Notes: generated from the letters alone by a model not told the origin. Shown: positions 45,169 to 53,905, counted from the stretch's first letter. The stretch is DNA of 64,000 nucleotides from Pacificoceanicola onchidii (GCF_004804335.1 NZ_SRXY01000005.1:124001-188000), one strand, 5' to 3'. Made by a program: numbers and translations.

Positions 45169-46125
45169 ATGAAAACCCTGGGACTGTCATTCACCGCCGC
45201 TTTGCTGGCCACTGCAAGCGCGGCAGTCGCGCATGATGACATCGCGGATCTTTATCCGCAGTCGGAGCTTTACGCCAAGCCGGTGCAGGTGATTCCCGGT
45301 GTCTGGTCCGCGATCGGTGCAACCGCCCCGCCGACTTATGAAAATTCCGGCCACAACAACAACCTGTCGTTCATTGTGACCGGCGAGGGCGTGGTGGTGA
45401 TCAACGGCGGCGCAAGCGTGCGTCTGGCAAAGGCTCTGCACGATGAGATCAAGGCGGTCACCGATCAGCCGGTAAAGCTGGTGATCAATGAGAATGGGCA
45501 GGGGCATGCGGTGCTCGGCAATGCCTATTGGGCCGATCTGGGCGTGGATATCCTCGCGCATGAGGATGCGACGGCGGTTGTTGTCGAAGATGGCGATTTC
45601 ATCCTGCAGGGCATGGAACGCTACAACCGCGACAAAGCCGAAGGCACGCGGGTTGTTCCTGCGAACCTGTCGTTTTCGGACACCTATGACGCGAGCATGG
45701 GCGGTGTGACAATCGAAGTGCTGCATCTTGGCCCGGCGCATGATCCGGGTGACGTGCAGGTCTGGCTGCCGGAGCAGGGCATGGTGATCGCGGGTGATCT
45801 GGCCTTCCATGAGCGCATGCCCCCGATTTTTGAAGGCATCTGCACCAGCTGTTGGATCGAGACCTTTGAAGGGCCGTTTGTGGACCTTGGCGCGACCTAC
45901 GTGATCCCCGGCCACGGCCATCCGACAAACATGGAGATGGTGACCATCGAGACCGTGGGCTACCTCAAGGACCTGCGCGAAAAGATCGGCGCGCATATTG
46001 ACGAAGGCGGCGATCTGGCCGGGGCCTATTACGTGGATCAGTCCGCATGGGAGTATCTCGACACGTTCGAAGAGCTGGCCACCAAGAACGCCGGCCGGGT
46101 GTATGAGGAGATGGAATGGGAATGA
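45169..46125 (+). CDS. Exported metallo-beta-lactamase-fold protein with degenerate zinc motif
   Basis: This is a 318-residue MBL-fold protein with a Sec signal peptide (MKTLGLSFTAALLATASAAVA). The usual HxHxDH is replaced by NENGQGH (residues 107–113), while later ligand positions survive: GPAHDPGD, AGDLAFH and PGHGHP. It is therefore either a one-metal or altered-metal hydrolase or has lost catalysis. Relatives occur in periplasmic SoxH-like and quinoprotein-associated groups. TTAGGAGGA precedes the start. The next gene, 113 bp on, is an exported rhodanese. Confidence 0.85.
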   Translation: MKTLGLSFTAALLATASAAVAHDDIADLYPQSELYAKPVQVIPGVWSAIGATAPPTYENSGHNNNLSFIVTGEGVVVINGGASVRLAKALHDEIKAVTDQPVKLVINENGQGHAVLGNAYWADLGVDILAHEDATAVVVEDGDFILQGMERYNRDKAEGTRVVPANLSFSDTYDASMGGVTIEVLHLGPAHDPGDVQVWLPEQGMVIAGDLAFHERMPPIFEGICTSCWIETFEGPFVDLGATYVIPGHGHPTNMEMVTIETVGYLKDLREKIGAHIDEGGDLAGAYYVDQSAWEYLDTFEELATKNAGRVYEEMEWE

Positions 46126-46172
46126 TCCTGCCAAAGCAGGATTTTTCCCACACAGGCGTTATTCAAGGAGAC

Positions 46173-46217
46173 CAAATTTCCTCGAGGAAATTTGCAAATT
46201 CCATGGATGGAATTTGC
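46173..46217. repeat. Two tandem AT-rich palindromes
   Basis: CAAATTTCC-TCGA-GGAAATTTG (46173–46194) is a perfect 22-bp palindrome. It abuts GCAAATTCCAT-GG-ATGGAATTTGC (46194–46217), which has 11-bp arms. The pair lies between the MBL-fold and rhodanese genes, with the second palindrome ending 21 bp before the rhodanese start codon. It could attenuate read-through or be a dispersed repeat. Confidence 0.72.
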
Positions 46218-46238
46218 CCTCCCCGATAGGATTGTTTC

Positions 46239-46655
46239 ATGACCCTGACACGACTTGCACAGATCACCGCTCTCGCCCTCATGCCCGCGCCCCTTTGGGC
46301 CGAGGATCTGACCGATGCGGTCACCGGTTACATCGAGTTTGAACCTTATGACAGCGGCATCATCCTGCCCGAACAGCTGACCGAAGAAGTTTGGGGCGAC
46401 ATCACCTTTGTCGACACCCGCAGCGCGGATCAGTTCGAGGCAGGGACCATTCCCGGTGCACGCCACATCGAATGGCGCGCGGTGCCGGGGCGGCTGGACG
46501 ACTTGCCGGAGGCGGGCAAGGTTGTTCTGTTTTGCAACACGGGGAGCCTTTCGGCGCAGGCGGTCTTTGCGGCGCGGCTTCTGGGTCGCGATAACGTGGT
46601 TGTCCTGCAGTCGGGCTTTCTCGGCTGGCAGGAGACCGCAGCGTACAGGCCCTGA
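46239..46655 (+). CDS. Exported rhodanese-domain protein
   Basis: This 138-residue single rhodanese domain lies behind a signal peptide (LTRLAQITALALMPAPLWA). The active-site loop is CNTGSLSAQ with Cys99, and the conserved VDTRSADQFEAGTIPGARHI is present. It should carry sulfane sulfur or persulfide in the periplasm. The methyltransferase gene starts 1 bp after its stop, so the two are translationally coupled. Confidence 0.85.
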   Translation: MTLTRLAQITALALMPAPLWAEDLTDAVTGYIEFEPYDSGIILPEQLTEEVWGDITFVDTRSADQFEAGTIPGARHIEWRAVPGRLDDLPEAGKVVLFCNTGSLSAQAVFAARLLGRDNVVVLQSGFLGWQETAAYRP

Positions 46656-46656
46656 G

Positions 46657-47106
46657 ATGAAATGGATTGATCTGCCCCCTGTCTGGCTTCTGGCCTGTCT
46701 GGCGCTGGCGTGGTGGCAGAAGACGCAGCATGCCATGGGGTTGAGCTTTGGCCCGGTCTGGGCGGATCTTCTGGGCGGGCTGCTGGTGGGTGGCGGGATC
46801 ATACTTGCGCTGCTGGCGGTCTACGAGATGCGCCGCCATCGTACCACGATCATCCCGCACCAAACTGCGGACCGGCTTGTGACCTCTGGCATTTTCTCCC
46901 GCACCCGCAATCCGATCTACCTCGGGGATGTGCTGATCCTTGCGGGGCTGATCCTCTTTTGGGACGCGGTGCTGTCGCTGCCGCTGATCCCGGTCTTTGT
47001 CTGGATTATTGAAAAGCGGTTTATCGAGCCGGAAGAGGCGCGGCTTCGGAAAAAGTTTTCGCGCGACTTCCTGCGCTACAGCGGCGAGACGCGGCGCTGG
47101 GTCTGA
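46657..47106 (+). CDS. ICMT/PEMT-type integral membrane methyltransferase
   Basis: The 149-residue, four-helix membrane protein has the isoprenylcysteine carboxyl methyltransferase/PEMT C-terminal motif TSGIFSRTRNPIYLGDVL and EARLRKKFSRDFLRY. Bacterial members methylate lipids or small thiols rather than prenylated proteins; the substrate here is unknown. Coupling to a rhodanese suggests a sulfur compound, but this is inference. The ATG follows the rhodanese TGA by one base. Confidence 0.85.
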   Translation: MKWIDLPPVWLLACLALAWWQKTQHAMGLSFGPVWADLLGGLLVGGGIILALLAVYEMRRHRTTIIPHQTADRLVTSGIFSRTRNPIYLGDVLILAGLILFWDAVLSLPLIPVFVWIIEKRFIEPEEARLRKKFSRDFLRYSGETRRWV

Positions 47107-47118
47107 CTGTTTAGGGCC

Positions 47119-47634
47119 TTAGGGCAGGGCGGCGGCGGTGCGGCTGCGCACGTTTTCGAGACTGCCTTCGTAGGTGGGCAAGCCCCGGGTCAGCCAGCCT
47201 TTGCCACGCGGCCCGCCAACCATGCCCTCGCTCACGTCCACAAGGCCGGGAAAGCCCTGATCGGCCAGAGCGCGGGTCACATGGCCGGTGCGGTTGCCGG
47301 TGCGGCAGATCAGCGCCAGCGGCGTGTTCGGGTTGGCCTGCCGCAGGGAGACCAGCGCCTGAACGAAGGTTTCGGTGGTCATATCGAGGCCAATTGCCCC
47401 TTCGGCGACGCCGGTTTGCAGCCATTCCTCGGGGCGGCGGATGTCGATCAGGATGATCTCGCCGGTGCTGGCGGCGGCAAAGGCCTTGTCCGCCGTCATA
47501 TGACCGATTTGCGCGCCGGTCTGGGCGAAGAGGTCCTGCGGCAGCGCGGCAAGCGCCGCCGCGCTCGCCAGCAGGGTCGTCAGAAAACCGCGTCGGCCCA
47601 TGGCCGGGCTCGGGTTGAACAGGGTCGATCGCAT
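47119..47634 (-). CDS. Tat-type exported rhodanese-domain protein
   Basis: The 171-residue rhodanese has a twin-arginine-like leader (MGRRGFLTTLLASAAALAALP). The domain has LIDIRRPEEW and active-site loop CRTGNRTG (Cys110), a loop close to that of phosphatase-like and PspE-like rhodaneses. GAGGAA before ATG 47634 supports this start. It converges with the rhodanese–methyltransferase pair, 12 bp apart, giving two periplasmic rhodaneses around one methyltransferase. Confidence 0.83.
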   Translation of the reverse strand: MRSTLFNPSPAMGRRGFLTTLLASAAALAALPQDLFAQTGAQIGHMTADKAFAAASTGEIILIDIRRPEEWLQTGVAEGAIGLDMTTETFVQALVSLRQANPNTPLALICRTGNRTGHVTRALADQGFPGLVDVSEGMVGGPRGKGWLTRGLPTYEGSLENVRSRTAAALP

Positions 47635-47954
47635 GGCCGGAGTTCCTCGCTTGTGCATTGAGGTGGGGATAGCCGAAAAACATTCCAAAGTCTGCAGGTA
47701 AAGTGCCCCCGCGCCGCGTCACGCGATCACATCCCGGTGACGGGGCGTCACGCGGATTGGAATGTTAGCGCCGCGCAAGTTTGTTGCCGCTGGCGCGTCA
47801 TTTTAGCAATAACATGACTGAGTCTTTAACTTTTGCCTCGGGTGTGGTTTACAGCGAGAACTGCCTGTCGCTGCAGAGCGGCATTTTTGCCGTGCAAACG
47901 CGAATTAACGCCTCATCAGGGGCGTAGGAGTACCTGAGAACAAAGGGGAATACC
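47635..47954. promoter_or_regulatory. pntA upstream region with inverted and direct repeats
   Basis: This 320-bp gap has no gene. CATTCCAA (47681–47688) and TTGGAATG (47757–47764) are inverted. Between them GCGTCACGCG occurs twice (47716–47725 and 47745–47754), exactly 29 bp apart. That spacing, nearly three helical turns, suits a regulator binding twice on one face. The stretch serves the divergent rhodanese and pntA. I could not assign −35/−10 boxes. Confidence 0.5.
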
Positions 47955-49529
47955 GTGAAAATAGGGACGCCAAGAGAGGTTGAATCTGGGGAGAATCGCG
48001 TTGCGATGACACCGGATTCGGCGCTGCAATTGCAAAAGCTGGGTTATGAGTGCCTGATCGAAACCGGAGCAGGGGCCAAGGCCGACTTCTCCGATGCCGA
48101 TTATGAAGCCGCCGGTGTGACAGTTGTCGGTTCAGCCGACGATCTGTGGAGCCAGTCGGACATCATCGCCAAGGTTCGCATCCCGGTGGATGCTGAACTG
48201 GACCGGCTGACATCGGACAAGACGCTGATCACCTTCTTCAATCCGGGCGGCAATGAGGCCGGTCTGGAAAAGGCGAAGGAAAAGGGCGCAAACGTCATTG
48301 CCATGGAAATGGTGCCGCGTATTTCGCGTGCGCAGAAAATGGACGCGCTCAGCTCGATGGCGAACATCGCCGGCTATCGCGCCGTGATCGAGGCTGGCAA
48401 CAACTTTGGCCGCTTCTTCACCGGTCAGATCACCGCTGCGGGCAAGGTGCCCCCGGCGAAGGTTCTGGTTGTGGGCGCTGGTGTGGCCGGTCTGGCCGCG
48501 ATCGGCACGTCGACATCGCTCGGCGCAATCACCTACGCCTTTGACGTGCGCCCCGAAGTGGCGGAGCAGGTCGAGAGCATGGGCGCAGAATTCGTCTATC
48601 TCGACTTCGAGGAAGAGCAGCAGGATGGCGCGGCCACCGGCGGCTATGCTTCCGTGTCCTCCCCGGAGTTCCGCGAAGCGCAGCTTGCCAAGTTCCGCGA
48701 ACTGGCCCCGGAAGTAGACATCGTCATCACAACCGCCCTGATCCCGAACCGCGAGGCGCCCAAGCTGTGGCTCGAGGACATGATCAAGGCGATGAAGCCG
48801 GGCTCGGTCATCGTTGACCTTGCTGCCGAAAAAGGCGGCAACGCCGAAGGCACCGTGATGGATGAGAAGGTCGTGACCGACAACGGCGTGACCATCATCG
48901 GCTACACGGACTTCCCCTCCCGCATGGCGCGTCAGTCCTCGACGCTTTATGCCACGAACATCCGTCACATGATGACAGACCTGACCCCGGAAAAGGACGG
49001 TCAGATCAATCACGACATGGAAGACGACGTGATCCGTGGCGCGACCGTGACGCACCAGGGCGAGATCACCTTCCCGCCGCCGCCGCCGAAAGTGGCAGCG
49101 ATTGCGGCCAAGCCGAAAGAAAAGCCGGTTGAGCTGACCCCGGAAGAGAAGCGCGCCGCAGAAGTGGCTGCCTTCAAGGCGCAGACCAAGCAGCAGGTGA
49201 CCCTGCTGGCGGTGGGCGCGGCTGTTCTGCTTGGTGTGGGCCTGATTGCCCCGGCGAGCTTCATGCAGCACTTCATCGTGTTTGTTCTGGCGGTCTTTGT
49301 CGGCTTCCAGGTGATCTGGAACGTCTCGCACTCGCTTCACACGCCGCTCATGGCTGTGACCAACGCGATTTCGTCGATCATCATCCTCGGCGCCTTGATG
49401 CAAATCGGCTCGGGCGGCGGTTTCCTCGTCGTTCTTCTGGCTGCGATTTCGGTTTTCTTTGCCGGGATCAACATCTTCGGCGGCTTCCTCGTGACACGGC
49501 GCATGCTCGCCATGTTCCAGAAATCCTAA
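47955..49529 (+). CDS. pntA: NAD(P) transhydrogenase subunit alpha
   Basis: The 524-residue protein carries the NAD(H)-binding domain I ([22 protein letters not shown]) and, fused to it after a Pro/Lys-rich linker (about 375–400), the four-helix membrane domain ([21 protein letters not shown] onward). Some alphaproteobacteria split these into PntAA and PntAB; here they are one chain, as in E. coli. With PntB it uses the proton gradient to reduce NADP+ by NADH. The start is GTG after AAAGGGGAA. Confidence 0.95.
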   Translation: MKIGTPREVESGENRVAMTPDSALQLQKLGYECLIETGAGAKADFSDADYEAAGVTVVGSADDLWSQSDIIAKVRIPVDAELDRLTSDKTLITFFNPGGNEAGLEKAKEKGANVIAMEMVPRISRAQKMDALSSMANIAGYRAVIEAGNNFGRFFTGQITAAGKVPPAKVLVVGAGVAGLAAIGTSTSLGAITYAFDVRPEVAEQVESMGAEFVYLDFEEEQQDGAATGGYASVSSPEFREAQLAKFRELAPEVDIVITTALIPNREAPKLWLEDMIKAMKPGSVIVDLAAEKGGNAEGTVMDEKVVTDNGVTIIGYTDFPSRMARQSSTLYATNIRHMMTDLTPEKDGQINHDMEDDVIRGATVTHQGEITFPPPPPKVAAIAAKPKEKPVELTPEEKRAAEVAAFKAQTKQQVTLLAVGAAVLLGVGLIAPASFMQHFIVFVLAVFVGFQVIWNVSHSLHTPLMAVTNAISSIIILGALMQIGSGGGFLVVLLAAISVFFAGINIFGGFLVTRRMLAMFQKS

Positions 49530-49542
49530 GGAGTAGAGGCAC

Positions 49543-50973
49543 ATGGAATACGGATTTACAACGGCGGCCTATGTGGTCGCGGCTGTCCTCTTCATCCTCT
49601 CTCTGGGTGGTCTGTCTGGGCAGGAAAGCGCGAAACGCGCGGTATGGTACGGCATTGTCGGCATGGCGCTGGCGGTTTTTGCAACGCTCATCGGGCCCGG
49701 TTCGGGCCTTTGGATCCTGTCGGTCATCCTGATCGCAGGCGGCGGTGTCATCGGCTATTTCCTCGCATCGAAGGTCGAAATGACCCAGATGCCGGAACTG
49801 GTGGCGGGCATGCACGCGCTGGTCGGCCTTGCGGCGGTCTTCGTCGGCTATAACGCCGAACTGGTGATGAACGCGGTTCAGGGTCTGGATGCGGCTGGCG
49901 TTGAGGCGCTGGAAGGCTTCTCGGCCAAGGTGGCACATAAAACCCCGGTCGAGATCGGCATTCTGAAGGTCGAGGTTTTCCTCGGCGTCTTCATCGGTGC
50001 GATCACCTTCACCGGCTCTGTCGTCGCTTATGGCAAACTTTCGGGCAAGCTGACGTCGGCGGCCACCAAACTGCCGGGCGGGCACCTGCTGAATGCGGGC
50101 GCGGCGATCCTGTCGCTGATCCTGCTGATCATCTACATGAACACCGGTGGCGGCTGGACGCTGATCCTGATGTCGCTGCTGGCGTTCTTTATCGGCTATC
50201 ACCTGATCATGGGCATCGGCGGCGCGGACATGCCTGTCGTGGTTTCCATGCTGAACAGCTACTCTGGCTGGGCCGCGGCGGCGATTGGTTTCTCCCTCGG
50301 GAACGACCTTCTGATCGTTGTTGGTGCGCTGGTTGGCTCGTCCGGTGCGATCCTGTCCTACATCATGTGTAAGGCGATGAACCGCTCCTTCATCTCGGTG
50401 ATCCTCGGCGGCTTCGGCGGCGCGGCGGGTCCGGCGATGGAAGTTGAAGGCGAGCAGATCGCCATCGACGTGGACGGCGTTGCGACCACTTTGGAAGAGG
50501 CTGACTCTGTGATCATCGTGCCGGGCTACGGCATGGCGGTTGCTCAGGCACAGGCAAACGTGGCGGAACTCACCACCAAGCTGCGCGCCAAGGGCAAGAA
50601 CGTTCGCTTTGCGATCCACCCGGTTGCGGGCCGTCTGCCGGGGCACATGAACGTGCTCCTGGCCGAAGCCAAGGTGCCGTATGACATCGTGCTGGAGATG
50701 GACGAGATCAACGAGGACTTCCCGGATACGGACGTTGTCATCGTGATCGGCTCCAACGACATCGTGAACCCGGCGGCGCAGGACGATCCGAACTCGCCCA
50801 TCGCAGGCATGCCGGTTCTGGAAGTCTGGAAAGCCAAGCAGGTGTTTGTCTCCAAGCGGGGTCAGGGCACCGGTTACTCCGGCATCGAGAACCCGCTGTT
50901 CTACAAAGAGAACACGCGCATGTACTACGGCGATGCCAAGGATTCGATCGGCGCGCTTCTGGCGAAGATCTGA
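49543..50973 (+). CDS. pntB: NAD(P) transhydrogenase subunit beta
   Basis: The 476-residue protein has an N-terminal membrane domain II of about nine helices and a C-terminal NADP(H)-binding domain III ([18 protein letters not shown] near 326, [19 protein letters not shown], and [12 protein letters not shown] near 405). It starts 13 bp after pntA. The pair supplies NADPH, complementing Zwf in this window. Confidence 0.97.
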   Translation: MEYGFTTAAYVVAAVLFILSLGGLSGQESAKRAVWYGIVGMALAVFATLIGPGSGLWILSVILIAGGGVIGYFLASKVEMTQMPELVAGMHALVGLAAVFVGYNAELVMNAVQGLDAAGVEALEGFSAKVAHKTPVEIGILKVEVFLGVFIGAITFTGSVVAYGKLSGKLTSAATKLPGGHLLNAGAAILSLILLIIYMNTGGGWTLILMSLLAFFIGYHLIMGIGGADMPVVVSMLNSYSGWAAAAIGFSLGNDLLIVVGALVGSSGAILSYIMCKAMNRSFISVILGGFGGAAGPAMEVEGEQIAIDVDGVATTLEEADSVIIVPGYGMAVAQAQANVAELTTKLRAKGKNVRFAIHPVAGRLPGHMNVLLAEAKVPYDIVLEMDEINEDFPDTDVVIVIGSNDIVNPAAQDDPNSPIAGMPVLEVWKAKQVFVSKRGQGTGYSGIENPLFYKENTRMYYGDAKDSIGALLAKI

Positions 50974-50999
50974 TCCGCTTCACAGCACTGACAAAGGGT

Positions 51000-51026
51000 C
51001 CGCTCCGAAAGGGGCGGGCTTTTTTC
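51000..51026 (+). terminator. pntAB terminator
   Basis: CCGCTCC, GAAA loop, GGGGCGG (one G–T pair), then a run of six T. It lies 27 bp past the pntB stop codon and in front of the convergent orphan gene. Confidence 0.75.
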
Positions 51027-51058
51027 TTTGGCGAATGTGCGGGTGTTGGAGCCCTGTG

Positions 51059-51475
51059 TCAGAGCCCGTTGCGGGCGATCAGCGCGTCGATCGTGGCATC
51101 GGGCGCGCCAATCCGTGCAAGGGCCTCGGACTCCACGTCGTAGATTTCGGCCATCATGTCGAACCGGGCCTCGGCCACGCTTTGATACATACGCGCCATG
51201 CCAAACGAGACCTGCGTGGGGGCATAGAGGATGATCGTCATGTTTCGGCTGATGTAATAGCGGGTCAGATCGCTGGAGATCCGGTTCACGGCCGAGAAAT
51301 CCATCTCGAAGCTGTCGACTTGTGACAGGTCGATCAGCTTGGTGTTGCTGTGTTCGGCATGAGGCGAGTTGCGGTGCGCCTCCAGCGCTTCCAGCACCGC
51401 CTTGGCCGTCATCGCGCCTGTCTTGCGGACAAGGATAATCTTTGGGTCGGACAGGTAGAACCGCTCAATTTCCAT
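51059..51475 (-). CDS. Unrecognised protein, paralogue 2 of a tandem pair
   Basis: I do not recognise this 138-residue family. It is predicted alpha/beta, soluble, with no signal or TM segment. It shares with the gene just upstream a start of the form LSDPKIILVRKTGAMT, a central FDxxxD-type segment (LIDLSQVDSFEMDFSAVNRI) and a C-terminal signature YAPTQVSFGMARMYQSVAEARF. The alternating strand/helix pattern recalls STAS or SpoIIAA-like folds, but no phosphorylation motif is evident. It follows the paralogue by 39 bp. Confidence 0.72.
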   Translation of the reverse strand: MEIERFYLSDPKIILVRKTGAMTAKAVLEALEAHRNSPHAEHSNTKLIDLSQVDSFEMDFSAVNRISSDLTRYYISRNMTIILYAPTQVSFGMARMYQSVAEARFDMMAEIYDVESEALARIGAPDATIDALIARNGL

Positions 51476-51514
51476 CGACTGCAGGTCACTCTCAATTCAG
51501 GTTGGCGGACATGC

Positions 51515-51964
51515 TCAACGGACGATAGGCCCGTCGGTTGTCGCTTCAGGGTCCGGAAGCTGCGCGAGCAGTGCGTCGTACCGCAGGGGGCCGAGTTTCA
51601 ACGCCTGCAATGCATCATTGGCTGCGCGCGAGACATGGACAACGTGGCCGAACCGCGTCTCCGCGAGGTTCTGGTACATGCGGGCCATGCCGTAGGCCAC
51701 GTCGCTGGGCGCGTAGAAGCTCACACGGGTTTCGTGTTCGGCATAATAGGCGTTCAGCCTGCGGAAAATGTCATGCACTGCGCTGAAATCTAGATCGATC
51801 CGCGTCGCCCGGCTCAGATCATCAAACTCGGGCATGCCCGGTACAAAGAGCGGATGGGTGAGGCAGGCTTCGAAGCCCTCGATGATGTCCGATTGCGTGA
51901 TATGGCCCTCGTATCGGATCACCACAAGTTGCGGGTTGGTCAGATAATGGGTCGAAAGGGGCAT
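51515..51964 (-). CDS. Unrecognised protein, paralogue 1 of a tandem pair
   Basis: This 149-residue soluble protein is clearly related to its downstream neighbour. Matching segments are LTNPQLVVIRYEGHITQSD, FDDLSRATRIDLDFSAVHDI and YAPSDVAYGMARMYQNLAETRF. AGGA eight bases before ATG 51964 sets the start. The pair probably arose by tandem duplication and is co-transcribed. The upstream region, shared with bioY, carries two perfect palindromes. Function unknown. Confidence 0.74.
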   Translation of the reverse strand: MPLSTHYLTNPQLVVIRYEGHITQSDIIEGFEACLTHPLFVPGMPEFDDLSRATRIDLDFSAVHDIFRRLNAYYAEHETRVSFYAPSDVAYGMARMYQNLAETRFGHVVHVSRAANDALQALKLGPLRYDALLAQLPDPEATTDGPIVR

Positions 51965-52101
51965 ACACGGATCCTGAAACACGATTACTGACAAACTGAT
52001 TTCGGTTTCCGTAACGGAGGTCAAGGTCAACCTGCCACAAATGCCGACTTTTGGCATAGCGGTTGATTTTCCTCCAAAAAGCAACGTTTTGTGCCGCGAT
52101 G

Positions 52102-52117
52102 TACGACTTAAGTCGTA
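52102..52117. promoter_or_regulatory. Perfect palindrome TACGACTTAAGTCGTA
   Basis: This 16-bp perfect palindrome lies in the 295-bp gap between the divergent paralogue pair and bioY. Size and symmetry fit a dimeric repressor. It does not match the BioR or BirA sites that I know for biotin genes. Confidence 0.55.
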
Positions 52118-52145
52118 GCCTGAGAGTGCCGCAATTGATTTGCAG

Positions 52146-52165
52146 TTGCAAAGTATACTTTGCAA
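52146..52165. promoter_or_regulatory. Perfect 20-bp palindrome upstream of bioY
   Basis: TTGCAAAGTATACTTTGCAA is a perfect palindrome, preceded by another TTTGCA. The TTTGCAAA-like arms resemble sites reported for short-chain-acyl-CoA regulators of the ScfR/PccR type in rhodobacteria, but the spacing differs. It is 94 bp before the bioY start. Confidence 0.58.
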
Positions 52166-52259
52166 ATTTACCGCTGCCATGCAGCAATGTAGGCTTGCGA
52201 TACGGGCGGGCATAAGGCAAAACAACGCCAAGGAAACAGGAATGTAACGGGGGCTCGAT

Positions 52260-52859
52260 ATGAACCTTACGATGGACCGGAACGTGCTGGCGGAAGCCTT
52301 TGGCGCGAATGAAGGCGCGGCACTGCGCGTCAAGCAGATTGCTCTGGTGGTGCTCGGCATCGCCGTGCTGGCGGTTGCCGCCAAGATCAAGGTGCCGATG
52401 TGGCCTGTGCCGATCACCATGGGCACCTTTGCCGTGCTGACCCTGGGCGCTGCTTATGGCCCGCGCCTCGGCCTTGTGACCATCCTGGGTTACATGATCA
52501 TCGGCGCGCTTGGCTTTGACGTCTTTGCGGGCTCCTCGGCCGAGAAATTTGGCCTTGAGTACATGATGGGCGGCACCGGTGGCTACCTTGTGGGCTACGT
52601 GCTTGCGACCCTCGCGCTTGGCGCGCTGGCCCGCGCAGGCTGGGACCGCTCCGCACCGAAAATGGCAGGCGCCATGCTGATCGGCAACGCGCTGATCTAC
52701 GTGCCGGGCCTGATCTGGCTGGGCATGCTCTATGGCTGGGACAAGCCGATCCTCGAGTGGGGCCTCACCCCGTTCCTCGTTGGTGACGCGATCAAGCTGG
52801 CTCTGGCCGCAGTGATCCTGCCGATGGCCTGGAAATTCGTCGGCCGCGCCCGCGGCTGA
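52260..52859 (+). CDS. bioY: Biotin transporter BioY (ECF S component)
   Basis: This 199-residue, six-helix protein has the BioY pattern: KVPMWPVPITMGTFAVLTLGAAYGPRLG (45–72), GYMIIGALGFDVFAGSS and a Gly-rich MGGTGGYLVGYVLA. BioY binds biotin; in rhodobacteria it can work with BioMN or alone. Neither bioM nor bioN follows. The upstream gap holds two palindromes. A hairpin terminator follows. Confidence 0.93.
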   Translation: MNLTMDRNVLAEAFGANEGAALRVKQIALVVLGIAVLAVAAKIKVPMWPVPITMGTFAVLTLGAAYGPRLGLVTILGYMIIGALGFDVFAGSSAEKFGLEYMMGGTGGYLVGYVLATLALGALARAGWDRSAPKMAGAMLIGNALIYVPGLIWLGMLYGWDKPILEWGLTPFLVGDAIKLALAAVILPMAWKFVGRARG

Positions 52860-52870
52860 CCCGGGGCAGG

Positions 52871-52895
52871 CCCGGGGCAAAGCCCCGTCCTACCG
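52871..52895 (+). repeat. Short GC palindrome, copy 3
   Basis: CCCGGGGC, AAA, GCCCCG then TCCTACCG, eleven bases after the bioY stop. Same core and CTACC tail as copy 1 (18991–19014). Confidence 0.65.
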
Positions 52896-52907
52896 ACTGA
52901 CATCGAA

Positions 52908-52936
52908 GACCGTGGCCGCAAGGCTGCGGTCTTTTT
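52908..52936 (+). terminator. bioY terminator
   Basis: GACCGTGGCC, GCAA loop, GGCTGCGGTC, then five T. The stem has weak central pairs but strong ends and a clear T-run. Confidence 0.7.
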
Positions 52937-52957
52937 CGTTGCGCGGGGCATCAGACT

Positions 52958-53905
52958 TCAGAATGCCCAGGTGAACCCGGTGGCCTCTTCGGACACTGTC
53001 CAGAGCCGGGTCATGACCGGCTTGTCGTAGGCGTGTGGGTTAAGCGTGCCTTTGCCCACTGGGCCACCGGTCTGCATCCGCCCCGTGGGGCCATAGAGCG
53101 CGCGGCCTTCCAGCCCGTCTTCGGTGGCGCACATGACCTCCGGGTATGCCCCTTTCTCGGCCGATTGCACCATGGGCGTGCGCGACATGATCCCCCAGAT
53201 CAGCCGCGTCAGCAGCCCGCCGCTGGTGCTGATCAGCGAGGTCGCCGACGCGCCCGGATGGCAGACATAGACCTGCAGCGCCTTGCCCGCCGCCTGAACG
53301 CGGTCCTGAAGCTCATAGGCAAACATCATTTGCGCCAGCTTGGACTGGCTGTAGACCGGGTTGGCGCTGTAGTTCGCGTCCCAGTTCATGTCCTCGAACT
53401 GGATGGTCTTGATGCCCATGTTGTAGCCGAGGCTGGCCACAACCACGATCCGCCCGGCAGAGGCCTCGATCCGGTCAAACAGCAACCCGCTGAGCAGGAA
53501 GTGCCCGTAGTGATTGGTGCCGAGCTGGCTTTCGAAGCCGTCCACGGTCAACTGCTGCGTCGGCACCTGCGCAATGGCGGCGTTGCAGATCAGCGCGTCG
53601 ATGCGCGGGGTGCTGTCCAGCAGCTCTGCCGCCGCTGCCCGCACGCTGGCCAGATCCGACAGGTCCATGCGAATGAAGCGCACCGGGGCCTCAGCGCCAA
53701 ACGTCTCTTTCAACTTGGCCACGGCGGCGGTGGATTTCTCGGCGCTGCGGTTGAGCATCACCACCTCCGCGCCCTTGGAGAGCAGGATACGGGCGGCCTG
53801 ATAGCCTGCGCCCGCATTGGCGCCGGTGATCACATAGGTCTTGCCTTTGAGCGATCCGAGCCGCTCCGGGGTCCAGCCTTTGGGGCCGAAAGTGGTATCT
53901 GCCAT
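52958..53905 (-). CDS. SDR oxidoreductase, protochlorophyllide-reductase-like
   Basis: This 315-residue SDR of the retinol/protochlorophyllide reductase type has VITGANAGAGYQAARILL (about 25–42), LICNAAIA, the catalytic-Ser strand VVVASLGYN and YSQSKLAQMMFAYEL. True light-dependent POR is not implied. The ATG at 53905 follows AGGAC. It is divergent from an AraC-family gene, which is its likely regulator. Confidence 0.87.
   Translation of the reverse strand: MADTTFGPKGWTPERLGSLKGKTYVITGANAGAGYQAARILLSKGAEVVMLNRSAEKSTAAVAKLKETFGAEAPVRFIRMDLSDLASVRAAAAELLDSTPRIDALICNAAIAQVPTQQLTVDGFESQLGTNHYGHFLLSGLLFDRIEASAGRIVVVASLGYNMGIKTIQFEDMNWDANYSANPVYSQSKLAQMMFAYELQDRVQAAGKALQVYVCHPGASATSLISTSGGLLTRLIWGIMSRTPMVQSAEKGAYPEVMCATEDGLEGRALYGPTGRMQTGGPVGKGTLNPHAYDKPVMTRLWTVSEEATGFTWAF

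Noticed and set aside
51965-52259. Riboswitch or BioR site controlling bioY
   Set aside because: No known riboswitch fold pattern and no TTATMKATAA-like box; only the two palindromes reported separately.
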